The notes under the pieces: generated by a model
The model's database searches: none
What the model saw: only the letters and a program-made list of their open reading frames with translations
Told to the model about the DNA's origin: nothing
Part shown: one piece after another, positions 48,628 to 56,487 of the stretch
How positions within the stretch are numbered: position 1 is the stretch's first letter
Layout: each line of letters begins with the position of its first letter
Origin: Skermanella sp. TT6
GTDB taxonomy: Bacteria > Pseudomonadota > Alphaproteobacteria > Azospirillales > Azospirillaceae
Reading direction: 5' to 3'
Length of the DNA: 64,000 bases
NCBI RefSeq assembly: GCF_016653635.2
Contig: NZ_CP067422.1
Coordinates: 61,001-125,000 of the forward strand
Program-made: the position numbers and the translations under genes

Positions 48628-49548
48628 TCAGCGCAGCTTGATGCGCGGGTCGGCGAGCGGCGCGATCAGGTCCGCCAGCAGGTTGCCGAGCACGATGAAG
48701 ACGGCGGCGGTCAGCGTGACGCCCATGATCACGGGAATGTCCACCTGCTGGATCGCCTGCCACGTCAGCTGGCCGATGCCGGGCCAGCCGAACACGGATT
48801 CCACGACCACCGCGCCGCTCATGAAGATGCCGATATCCAGGCCGATCATGGCGATCAGCGGCAGTACCGCGTTGCGGAGCGCGTGGATGAAGACGATGCG
48901 GCGGCTTCCCGCCCCTTTGGCGCGTGCGGTCCGGATATAGTCCTGGCGCAGCACATCCACCATGGAGCTTCGGGCCATCCTGCTGTACCAGCCGCCGCCC
49001 AGGATCCCCAGGGTCAGCGACGGCAGCACCAGATGGGCGAAGGTGCCGTAGCCGCCGATCGGGAACCAGCCGAGCTGGACCGCGAACACGTAGAGCAGCA
49101 GGATCCCCACGACGAACTGGGGTGCCGATACGCCCAGGAACGATGCCACCATGATGGCCGTGTCGGTCGGCCGCCCCCGCCTGACCGCCGCCAGAATGCC
49201 CGCCGTCAGCCCGATCACAAGTTCGCAGACGATGGCGCCGGCCATCAGCAGCAGGGTCGCGGGCAGCCGGCTCCAGACCAGGGAAGCGACTTCCGTCCGC
49301 TGGATGTAGGAACGCCCCATGTCGCCCTGTGCCAGATTGCCGAGATAGCGCAGGTATTGCTGCCACAGCGGGAGGTCGAGCCCGAGCTGCTGGCGGATCG
49401 ACTGCACCGTCGCCGCCGTCGCCGACCGCCCGGCGATCTGGCGCGCCGGGTCGGCCGGCAGCAGGTAAAGCAGGATGAAGGTGACGAAGGTGACGCCCAG
49501 GAGGATCAGCACCGCCTGGACGACGCGCCGGGCAAGATATCCCGCCAT
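48628..49548 (-). CDS. Peptide-type ABC permease (DppB-like)
   Basis: The 306-residue membrane protein has the DppB pattern: MAGYLARRVVQAVLILLGVT, YLLPADPARQIAG, GDMGRSYIQRTEV, and the EAA-like loop DYIRTARAKGAGSRRIVFIH. About six membrane helices are visible. It starts 2 nt after the end of the DppC-like gene. Longer open frames here are out of register with the helices. Confidence 0.93.
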   Translation of the reverse strand: MAGYLARRVVQAVLILLGVTFVTFILLYLLPADPARQIAGRSATAATVQSIRQQLGLDLPLWQQYLRYLGNLAQGDMGRSYIQRTEVASLVWSRLPATLLLMAGAIVCELVIGLTAGILAAVRRGRPTDTAIMVASFLGVSAPQFVVGILLLYVFAVQLGWFPIGGYGTFAHLVLPSLTLGILGGGWYSRMARSSMVDVLRQDYIRTARAKGAGSRRIVFIHALRNAVLPLIAMIGLDIGIFMSGAVVVESVFGWPGIGQLTWQAIQQVDIPVIMGVTLTAAVFIVLGNLLADLIAPLADPRIKLR

Positions 49549-49550
49549 GG

Positions 49551-50399
49551 TCACCGGCCCCGCTGGGTCGGGTCGAGCGCGTCGCGCAGCCCGTCGCCGA
49601 CAAGGTTGAAGGCCAGCGCCAGCAGCAGGATCGCGGCGCCGGGGATGAACACCAGCCAGGGCGCGTTGGCGAAATAGGTCTGGTTCTCGTAGATGATGTT
49701 GCCCCAGGAGGGCTCCGGCGGGCGGACGCCGATGCCGAGGAACGACAGGGTCGCTTCCAGCAGGACCGTCGTGGCGATGCCGAGCGTGGCATAGACCAGC
49801 ACGGTCGGGACCAGATGCGGCACGATGTGGCGGAACAGGATGCGCGGCCAGCCGGCACCCAGCGCCCGGCACGCCTCGATATAGTCCCGCTCGGCCAGCG
49901 CCGTCGTCTCCGTATAGATGACGCGGGCGATCTGCACCCAGTTCACCATGGCGATGACCAGGGCCACGATCAGCAGCGACGGGCTGAAGATCGCCGCCAG
50001 CGCGATCGCCAGGAGCAGCGCGGGGAACGCCATCATCAGGTCGGTGAAGCGCATGAGCGCGGCGCCGACCACCCCTCGCGCATAGCCGGCGACGACGCCC
50101 AGCAGCGTGCCGACCAGGACGGCCACCCCGTTCGCCAACACGCCGACCACCAGGGAGGTGCGCGCGCCGTAGATCAGGCGGGACAGCAGGTCGCGGCCGA
50201 GCTGGTCGGTTCCCAGCCAGAAGGTTCCGTTGGGCGGCAGCGGCGCCCCTTCCAGGGTCAGTCCTTCGAAGAATTGCTCGTTGGGATCGAACGGGGCCAG
50301 CAGGGGCGCCGACAGCGCAGCCCCGACGATGACGGTGATCAGGACCAGCCCCGCCATGGCGATGCGGTTGCCGGCAAAGCGCCTCAGGGCATCAGACAT
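49551..50399 (-). CDS. Peptide-type ABC permease (DppC-like)
   Basis: The 282-residue permease has the N-terminal helix MAGLVLITVIVGAAL, the family's FWLGTDQLGRDLLSRLIYGA block, and the EAA loop DYIEACRALGAGWPRILFRH. It is the first gene of the operon (C-B-binding protein-amidase-D-F). No strong ribosome site is visible before the ATG. Confidence 0.93.
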   Translation of the reverse strand: MSDALRRFAGNRIAMAGLVLITVIVGAALSAPLLAPFDPNEQFFEGLTLEGAPLPPNGTFWLGTDQLGRDLLSRLIYGARTSLVVGVLANGVAVLVGTLLGVVAGYARGVVGAALMRFTDLMMAFPALLLAIALAAIFSPSLLIVALVIAMVNWVQIARVIYTETTALAERDYIEACRALGAGWPRILFRHIVPHLVPTVLVYATLGIATTVLLEATLSFLGIGVRPPEPSWGNIIYENQTYFANAPWLVFIPGAAILLLALAFNLVGDGLRDALDPTQRGR

Positions 50400-50498
50400 T
50401 CATGATACGGGGGGCTGAAGGCGGACGGCCGCCCAGCCCGATGGCTTTACAGTCACTGTGGGATATTCCGTGCATGGTGGAGACCCGCTCGCTTCGGG

Positions 50499-50519
50499 CA
50501 ATTGGTTTCTAACCAATTG
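50499..50519. promoter_or_regulatory. Perfect inverted repeat upstream of the ABC operon
   Basis: CAATTGGTT and AACCAATTG flank a three-base centre, 100 bp upstream of the DppC-like gene. It could be an operator for that operon or a weak terminator for the gene ending at 50577; the lack of a T-run favours an operator. Confidence 0.5.
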
Positions 50520-50576
50520 AAACTGCTTGGGCTCGCACCGCAAGACCCCCAGAGAGCTAATCCCTTCGGGCGCCCG

Positions 50577-51665
50577 TCATTCCCAGCTCGCCTTCTTCGA
50601 GGCTTCCGCCGCAAGATGAAGCGTCAGGTCGCCGGACGGCATTTCGCGGCCCAGCGGTGCCCCCTGCCCTGCCCACATGTTGGTGAAGTCCGGCGAGCCG
50701 GCCGGCTCGGTCAGTCCCCTCAGGGGCACCAGGGCTCCGCCGGCCAGCGGGAAATCCGGTGCGAGCGGCGACAGCGGCCCGACCTCGGCGACGATGCGAT
50801 TGACGATCCCGCGTGCCGGGCGCCCGGTGAAGACGTTGGTGACGACGGTGTCATCGGCCGCCGCCGTCCTGAGCGCCTCGCGGTGCATGGCGGAGATCTT
50901 CGCCTCCGGCGTGAAAAGGTAAGCCGTGCCGATCTGCACGGCGGAGGCACCCAGCGCGAAGGCGGCGACGATCCCGCGCGCGTCCATGATCCCGCCGGCC
51001 GCGATCACCGGGACCCGGACGGCATCGGCGACCTGGGGCACCAGCGCGAAGGTGCCGACTTGGCGATCCATGTCGGCCATGAGGTCTTTTCCCAGGAAGG
51101 TTCCGCGGTGCCCGCCGGCTTCCATGCCCATGGCAACGATGGCGTCGCAGCCCCGTTCCTCCAGCCATCGGGCCTCGGCGACGGTGGTCGCGGAGGAGAT
51201 GATCCGGGCGCCCGTCGCCCTCACCCGCTCCAGCAACGTCGTCTCGGGAAGACCGAAATGGAAGCTGACGGTTTCGGGCCTGTACTCCTCGACCAGGGAA
51301 CAGAACTCCCCGTCGAACGGCGCGCGGTCGGAAACCGGGACCGGTGCCTGGGGATCGAGGCCATGTTCGACATAGTACGGCGCCAGCCGCGCCCGCCAAG
51401 CCATGGCGCGGGCACCATCCTCCGCCGGCGGCGTGTGGCAGAAAAAGTTGAGGTTGATCGGGCGCGACGTTGCCCGGCGGATCGTGTCCAGCGCCTCGCG
51501 CGCCTGGGTGGCGCTGTACATAGCACAAGGCAGCGAACCCAGCCCGCCGGCCTCGCTGACCGCGATCACCATTTCCGGCGTGGTCGCCCCGGCCATGGGA
51601 GCCTGGATGATCGGAAGCTCGATGCCGAAAAGGTCGAGGACGCGACGGTCTGGCCAGTGAGTCAA
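50577..51665 (-). CDS. Nitronate monooxygenase-like flavoprotein
   Basis: The 362-residue TIM-barrel protein has LPIIQAPMAGATTPEMV, GGLGSL, DAIVAMGMEAGGHRGTF with the catalytic-type histidine, VIAAGGIMDARGI and LGASAVQIGTAYL for FMN binding. Such enzymes oxidise nitronates such as propionate 3-nitronate. I chose TTG 51665, preceded by GGGGAGGG five bases upstream; an upstream ATG at 51758 would add ~31 residues with no family match. It stands alone between two other blocks. Confidence 0.88.
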   Translation of the reverse strand: MTHWPDRRVLDLFGIELPIIQAPMAGATTPEMVIAVSEAGGLGSLPCAMYSATQAREALDTIRRATSRPINLNFFCHTPPAEDGARAMAWRARLAPYYVEHGLDPQAPVPVSDRAPFDGEFCSLVEEYRPETVSFHFGLPETTLLERVRATGARIISSATTVAEARWLEERGCDAIVAMGMEAGGHRGTFLGKDLMADMDRQVGTFALVPQVADAVRVPVIAAGGIMDARGIVAAFALGASAVQIGTAYLFTPEAKISAMHREALRTAAADDTVVTNVFTGRPARGIVNRIVAEVGPLSPLAPDFPLAGGALVPLRGLTEPAGSPDFTNMWAGQGAPLGREMPSGDLTLHLAAEASKKASWE

Positions 51666-51867
51666 GATAACCCTCCCCTGGGAGCGGTGCGGCAGGCGCC
51701 CGGAACCCGCGGTCCGGAATGCATTGATACTCCATATCCGCGAAGACGGTCCAGTCACCGGCGCACCGGCTTTCGGCCGGCCGGATGTTGCGCCGCAGCA
51801 TGATGCATGGGCGTTATGACGCAGACAGTTATGGAAATGGTTTCATCCCTGGCCCACAATGCCCGCC

Positions 51868-52080
51868 ATGTCTGTCCTGATCGCCTTGATGCTGCTCGTC
51901 CTTTTGGGATGGCTTGTGATGGTTCCGCTGATCATCCCTCCGTGCTGGCTCCTGTGCCGCCGCTGGGGATATCCGCCGGCACTGTCCCTGTGGCTGGTCG
52001 TTCCCTATTTCGGCCTCGTCGTGTTCCTCATGATCCTCCTGCAACCGCGCCGCGCGGCCCGCTCCGCAGGATCGGCTTAG
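51868..52080 (+). CDS. Two-helix membrane protein, paralogue 1 (70 aa)
   Basis: MSVLIALMLLVLLGWLVMV forms helix one, then CWLLCRRWGYPPALSLWLVV leads into helix two. The pattern CW-x-LCRR-x-G-x-P-x-x-LSL recurs in the next gene, so the two are tandem paralogues. An ATG at 51859 would add three residues. The function is unknown. Confidence 0.65.
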   Translation: MSVLIALMLLVLLGWLVMVPLIIPPCWLLCRRWGYPPALSLWLVVPYFGLVVFLMILLQPRRAARSAGSA

Positions 52081-52111
52081 GCGGAAAAGCGCAATCCCGT
52101 GGGAATTCCTG

Positions 52112-52390
52112 ATGATGTTGTCGTTCGAAGCCTTCCAGGCGCTCCTTCTCGCCACGCTGTCCCTGCTGATCGCGGTGCCCCTGATCGCCTGCTGGAAGCT
52201 TTGCCGGCGGACGGGACGACCAGGCTGGCTTTCCCTCCTCGTGCTCGTGCCGGTCCTCAATGTGGTCGCGATCTACTGGTACGTGCTGTCGCGCCCCGCC
52301 AAGCCGGACGCCTATCCCGGGGGAATTGCGGGCCGGCATGCCGCCCGGCCGGAACCCGCCGTCCGCCGGCGCGGCGCGGAGACCGCGTGA
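52112..52390 (+). CDS. Two-helix membrane protein, paralogue 2 (92 aa)
   Basis: It shares the CWKLCRRTGRPGWLSLLVLV core with the upstream gene, flanked by two membrane helices, and adds a basic, Pro/Arg-rich cytoplasmic tail. The stop shares its A with the ATG of the next gene (TGATG), showing translational coupling to the twin-arginine protein. Function is unknown. Confidence 0.7.
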   Translation: MMLSFEAFQALLLATLSLLIAVPLIACWKLCRRTGRPGWLSLLVLVPVLNVVAIYWYVLSRPAKPDAYPGGIAGRHAARPEPAVRRRGAETA

Positions 52391-52746
52391 TGCGCCGCCG
52401 GTCCTTCCTCCTGTACCTGCTTCCCCTGCCCTTCTGCGCCACGGGGCTGCCCCTGGCGGCGGTGAAGCCCGTCGCCGCCTTGTTGCCGGACCCGTTCTCA
52501 TCGGCCTTCGGGGACGTCGAGGCCATGCGCGCCCTCGGGCGGCGTTTTCTGGAACTGCATCCCGAGGAAATGGCCGCGGTCCGATCCTGGCTGGCCGTCC
52601 TCGAGGGCGCGGGGCAGGACGCCATGCTCGGCCACACAGCGCGATGCATCCGGCAGGATCTGCAAGACGGCGATGTCGTGGTGGTGGACGGCTGGGTCCT
52701 GCCCCGCTCGATCGCCCTCACCTGTTCGGCCGTGTCACTGGCGTAG
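52390..52746 (+). CDS. Twin-arginine small protein paired with GMC oxidoreductase
   Basis: The 118-residue protein starts MRRRSFLLYLLPLPFCATG, a twin-arginine-like signal, followed by a short helical domain (RRFLELHPEEMAAVRSWL) and the C-terminal stretch DVVVVDGWVLPRSIALTC. I recall similar small proteins beside GMC oxidoreductases. In gluconate 2-dehydrogenase and fructose dehydrogenase a small subunit carries the Tat signal for the cofactor-less-exported flavoprotein, and the same arrangement is plausible here. It is followed by the GMC gene after 8 nt. Confidence 0.72.
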   Translation: MRRRSFLLYLLPLPFCATGLPLAAVKPVAALLPDPFSSAFGDVEAMRALGRRFLELHPEEMAAVRSWLAVLEGAGQDAMLGHTARCIRQDLQDGDVVVVDGWVLPRSIALTCSAVSLA

Positions 52747-52754
52747 GGACTGCA

Positions 52755-54350
52755 ATGTTCATCGACATCAACGGCCTGGACGAGCACGCCGAGCTTGAGG
52801 CCGACATCTGCATCATCGGCGCCGGGCCCGCCGGCATCAGCATGGCCCGCGATCTGATCGGCACCCCGGTACGGGTTCTCCTGCTTGAAAGCGGGGAACT
52901 GGAGTTCGACGGGGATACCCAGGAGCTTTATGCCAGCGAGAGCATCGGCATCCCGTACTTCGCGCTGGACCAGAGCCGGTTGCGCTATTTCGGCGGATCG
53001 TCAAACCACTGGGACAATTGGTGCGGGGAGTTCGAGCCGATCGATTTCCGGCAGCGGTCCTGGGTACCCGACAGCGGATGGCCCTTCGGCATCGAGGAAC
53101 TTTATCCCTATTACGATCGCGCACGCCCGCTCTGCGGGCTGCCGCCGCGCCGCTCGACCGAATGGATCCAGGAGAACATGGGGGTTCCTCCCCTCCCCTT
53201 CGACGGATCCCGCCTGAAATATCATTTCTGGGAGATCGCCGGGCCGCCGATCCGTTTCGGGGAGGCCTACGGGGCTGAATTGCGCGAAGCTCCCAACATC
53301 CGCGTCGTCTTCAACGCCAACGCCACGGAGTTGAGGACGGACGAGGCCGGCGGCGTGATCACCTCGGTCGAACTCCGTTCCCTGAAAGGCCGCGTGACGA
53401 CGGCACGGGCGCGCTTCGTCGTCCTGGCGTGCGGCGGCATGGAGAATGCCCGGCTGATGCTGGACTCCGATCGCGTCCAGCCCAACGGCATCGGCAATCG
53501 GCATGATTTGGTTGGCCGCTATTTCATGGACCATCCGCTGGATCGTGTGGGCAGCATCGTCACCAGCGATCCCATGAAGCTGATCGACGCGCTTCGGACC
53601 AGCCGCCGCGGCAAGTATTTCTACTTCCCATCGGTCGTCCTGACGGAGACGGCGATGGAGAGGGAGCAGGTCCTGAACAGTCGGATCCAGCTCCGCTTCA
53701 CGACCACCGAGAATACGCTGCCGATGCTCCAGCGGGTGGGCAGGGCGGTGGCGGCGGGGCAGGTGCCGTCCAGGCCGCTCGAAACGGTCGGTGAGCTTCT
53801 ATTGAATGCCGATATCGTGGCCTACAATCTCTATCGCCGCATGATCGCGGACCTGCCGATCGTGCCGAAGCCCGCAAGCGTCACCGAAGTGCTGTTCACC
53901 TTCCAGGCGGAGCAGGCTCCGAACCCGAACAGCCGGATCATGCTCTCCGACAAGCGCAACGCCCTGGGCGGCCGGCAGATGGTCCTGGACTGGCGGCTGT
54001 CCGAACTGGAAAAGAGATCGCTTCATGTCCAGACCAAATTGCTGGGAGCGGAACTGGCCCGGATGGGCCTGGGCCTGTTCCGGATGGAGTCCTGGCTCGC
54101 CGAGGGGGCGAACAGCTGGAGCCCTGACGTGGTGATCGGCTATCACCACATGGGCACGACCCGGATGGCGGACGACGAGCTGCGAGGGGTCGTCGATCGC
54201 CAATGCAGGGTGCACGGGATGGACAACCTTTACATCGCCGGAAGCTCCGTCTTTCCGACCGGCAGCAACATCAATCCCACATTGACCATCGTGGCGCTGG
54301 CCCTCAGGCTGACCGACCACCTGAAACAGCGGGTCACCACCACGACCTGA
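52755..54350 (+). CDS. GMC-family FAD oxidoreductase
   Basis: The 531-residue flavoprotein has the FAD loop IIGAGPAGISMARDL, YFGGSSNHWDNW, the substrate-side motif GYHHMGTTRMADD, and the terminal NLYIAGSSVFPTGSNINPTL. It has no signal peptide of its own. It should oxidise an alcohol or sugar, passing electrons to an unknown acceptor. It is the last gene of a four-gene set with two tiny membrane proteins and a twin-arginine protein, suggesting a membrane-associated or exported dehydrogenase complex. Confidence 0.9.
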   Translation: MFIDINGLDEHAELEADICIIGAGPAGISMARDLIGTPVRVLLLESGELEFDGDTQELYASESIGIPYFALDQSRLRYFGGSSNHWDNWCGEFEPIDFRQRSWVPDSGWPFGIEELYPYYDRARPLCGLPPRRSTEWIQENMGVPPLPFDGSRLKYHFWEIAGPPIRFGEAYGAELREAPNIRVVFNANATELRTDEAGGVITSVELRSLKGRVTTARARFVVLACGGMENARLMLDSDRVQPNGIGNRHDLVGRYFMDHPLDRVGSIVTSDPMKLIDALRTSRRGKYFYFPSVVLTETAMEREQVLNSRIQLRFTTTENTLPMLQRVGRAVAAGQVPSRPLETVGELLLNADIVAYNLYRRMIADLPIVPKPASVTEVLFTFQAEQAPNPNSRIMLSDKRNALGGRQMVLDWRLSELEKRSLHVQTKLLGAELARMGLGLFRMESWLAEGANSWSPDVVIGYHHMGTTRMADDELRGVVDRQCRVHGMDNLYIAGSSVFPTGSNINPTLTIVALALRLTDHLKQRVTTTT

Positions 54351-54417
54351 GCGCCAGGCCTAAAAAGGAGGGGGACGGGGCGCCTTCCCGCCGCCTGCGG
54401 GATGTCCATCCACCCGC

Positions 54418-54469
54418 TGAACGGGCAGGAAGTCCTGTGCGGATCCGCACACGACTCCCTGCCCGTTCA
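54418..54469. repeat. parS-like palindrome nested in a larger inverted repeat
   Basis: TGTGCGGATCCGCACA (54436-54451) is a perfect 16-bp palindrome. Around it, TGAACGGGCAGG (54418-54429) and CCTGCCCGTTCA (54458-54469) form a second perfect repeat. It lies 9 bp beyond the parB stop and after the GMC gene. It is probably a ParB site and may also terminate both converging transcripts. Confidence 0.7.
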
Positions 54470-54477
54470 AAGCGCCT

Positions 54478-55371
54478 TCAAGACTTCAGCAGACGGTCGA
54501 TCTGATCCCGCAGGCTCTCAAGCCGCGTCCGGTGATCCTCGTCCACTTGTGTCCGCCGGCTCTCCCAATCGTCCATTGATGCGGACAGCCGGTCGATGAT
54601 GCCGAGCATCTGCTTGCCCGGCTTCATCGGTCTGACGTCCCGGTCGCTCGCGACCGCTTGGCGGGACGGCTGTCTGGCGTCGATCTCGATGGGAGCGTCG
54701 CTGCGCTTCGCGTCGCGGAGTTCGCGTTCCGTCAGGCCGGCCTTGGCCAGATGCCACAGCTGGCGCTGGCGGTCCTCTGTCCCGGCCGAGGCGACTTCGA
54801 ACAGGCGTGCCGCCGAGACCTGGTCGGCCATATCCTGGTACTCGTCCAGAATATCCTGCGGCATCCGGAGCACGCCCAGGAACCGGCTGATGCGCGATCG
54901 CTCCATGCCGACGAGATCGGCCACCGCCGTCTGATCGGTGATGCCGAGCTGTTCCATCAACCCGCGAAACGCCAGTGCCGTTTCGACCACGTCCAGGTCT
55001 TCGCGCATCAGGTTCTCGGCGATGGCGACCGCCGGATCGCTCTTCAGGAAAACCCGCGCCAGGATCGTCGTCTCGCCCAGGTGCTCGTGGGCCAGAAGAC
55101 GCCGCTGCCCGGCACGCAGTTCGTACTCGCCCTCGGAGAGCCAGACGACGGTGATCGGATTGATCAGCCCGACCTTGCGGATGTTCTCGGCCAGAGCCGC
55201 GATCTTGCCGGGGTCGACGTTTTTGCGGGGCTGGTTCGGATTGGGCTTGACGCTGGAGACGGGGATACGCTGCTGACGGCCGTTGGGATCGGCCTCGCCT
55301 CCCTTGGCGGCCAGTTCCTTGACCTGGCGCTGGATATTGTCCGACGAGCGGCGGGCGAGAAGATTAGCCAT
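54478..55371 (-). CDS. parB: ParB partition protein
   Basis: The 297-residue protein has the ParB/Srx N-domain (VSSVKPNPNQPRKNVD, IAALAENIRKVGLINPI, YELRAGQRRLLAH), the CTP-binding-type motif ENLMREDLD, and a helix-turn-helix (VADLVGMERSRISRFLGVL). The C-terminus (ESLRDQIDRLL) is a short dimerisation helix. It starts 3 nt after parA. It should load at the nearby palindromes and slide, linking DNA to ParA. Confidence 0.93.
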   Translation of the reverse strand: MANLLARRSSDNIQRQVKELAAKGGEADPNGRQQRIPVSSVKPNPNQPRKNVDPGKIAALAENIRKVGLINPITVVWLSEGEYELRAGQRRLLAHEHLGETTILARVFLKSDPAVAIAENLMREDLDVVETALAFRGLMEQLGITDQTAVADLVGMERSRISRFLGVLRMPQDILDEYQDMADQVSAARLFEVASAGTEDRQRQLWHLAKAGLTERELRDAKRSDAPIEIDARQPSRQAVASDRDVRPMKPGKQMLGIIDRLSASMDDWESRRTQVDEDHRTRLESLRDQIDRLLKS

Positions 55372-55374
55372 GGA

Positions 55375-56271
55375 TCAACCAGCCTTTGCTTGAGCCGCCT
55401 GGGCCGCTCTGATGTGCTTGAGGATGAGCTTCACATAGTCGCGATAAGTCGCGACGGCCTTGGACCGCGCGCTGGCGCGCAGGGCAGGGTGGCCGGCCGC
55501 CGAGGCCTTGCTGAAGACCGTGGCGCGCGGGACAGGCTCGAAGATCGGGACAAGGTCCGACACCAGCCGGTTCAGTTCGCCCAGCGTCGCCTGCTCCTGG
55601 CTGTTCTTGGCGGTGTACATGGTCGGCAGGATCGGGAGGATGGTCAGCCCCGGATTATAGTTGTCCCGGACTTGGGCGACCGTATCCAGCAGGCTCAGGG
55701 TTCCGTGGGCCGCCAGATACTCGGTCTGCACCGGGATGATCAGGTAGTCGGCGAGGCTGAGCGCGTTGATGGTCAACAGGTTCAGGTTGGGGCCGCAATC
55801 GAAGATGATGACATCGAACCGGCCCTGCACCGCCGACAGCTTCTGGCTCAGCCGCTTCTCTCCGCCGATTTCGCTGCTCAGCGTCCTTTCAGCGTCGGTC
55901 AGGGCCTTGGAGCTTGGAGCCACCCAAAGCTCCGTATCGCCGTACTGGAGCAGGATGCTCTCGATCTCGCATTGCCCGCGCAGGACGGACGCCATGTTCA
56001 AGCCGTTCTCGCGGACCTCGCTTATGTCGAAGCCCAGGTCCGACGTGGCGTTCGCCTGCATGTCCAGATCGACCACGAGGCAGCTCAGGCCCGCATCGAC
56101 CAGCCCCCAGGCCACGTTGACGGCCGTGGTGGTCTTGGCGACGCCACCCTTCAGGTTGGTGACCGCGAGATGGAACGTGTGTTTGGTGACCGGGGGCGCC
56201 TTTGCGCCGGCGTCTCGATCCTCGACAAGCGTTCCGGAACCTGTGCTTGTCGTCTTGACGGTTCGCGCCAT
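55375..56271 (-). CDS. parA: ParA partition ATPase
   Basis: The 298-residue protein has the deviant Walker A motif NLKGGVAKTTTAVNVAWGL, Walker A' VVDLDMQANAT, and Walker B IIFDCGPNL. A ~35-residue N-terminal extension lacks an obvious helix-turn-helix, so autoregulation may be through ParB. It segregates the replicon by patterning on the nucleoid. Two palindromes lie 104-190 bp upstream. Confidence 0.93.
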   Translation of the reverse strand: MARTVKTTSTGSGTLVEDRDAGAKAPPVTKHTFHLAVTNLKGGVAKTTTAVNVAWGLVDAGLSCLVVDLDMQANATSDLGFDISEVRENGLNMASVLRGQCEIESILLQYGDTELWVAPSSKALTDAERTLSSEIGGEKRLSQKLSAVQGRFDVIIFDCGPNLNLLTINALSLADYLIIPVQTEYLAAHGTLSLLDTVAQVRDNYNPGLTILPILPTMYTAKNSQEQATLGELNRLVSDLVPIFEPVPRATVFSKASAAGHPALRASARSKAVATYRDYVKLILKHIRAAQAAQAKAG

Positions 56272-56374
56272 CTCCAGCCTCTATGTCATTGGATCTGTGC
56301 GGCAGATGTTTCGGACCGCACGGACTCATTGTCAACGCCGGTTTGCCGGTCCTTGGTCATCTTGCGCGGATGTG

Positions 56375-56390
56375 TGTGCGGAACCGCACA
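56375..56390. repeat. parS-like site 2
   Basis: TGTGCGGAACCGCACA differs from the site at 54436 only in the two central bases. It lies 104 bp upstream of parA. A degenerate pair of the same half-sites (TGTGCGG at 56296-56302 and CCGCAC at 56316-56321) lies between it and the start codon. Confidence 0.75.
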
Positions 56391-56438
56391 CCGCCCCGGC
56401 GCAGTCCCTCCGTCCGAGCCCCCGGATGCGAAAAGCTC

Positions 56439-56460
56439 GCCTGTGCGGTTCCGCACAGGC
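56439..56460. repeat. parS-like site 3
   Basis: GCCTGTGCGG-TT-CCGCACAGGC has ten-base arms and the same core as the other two sites. It lies between parA and the end of the RTX gene. Confidence 0.75.
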
Positions 56461-56487
56461 GGGCTCATGGGCGGAGCGGGCAGGGGA

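Noticed and set aside
46915-49677. A 920-codon open frame on the + strand
   Set aside because: It is the mirror of the binding protein and permease genes and shows no recognisable domain.
51666-51758. N-terminal extension of the nitronate monooxygenase-like gene
   Set aside because: It has no family match, and TTG 51665 has a strong ribosome site at the right distance.
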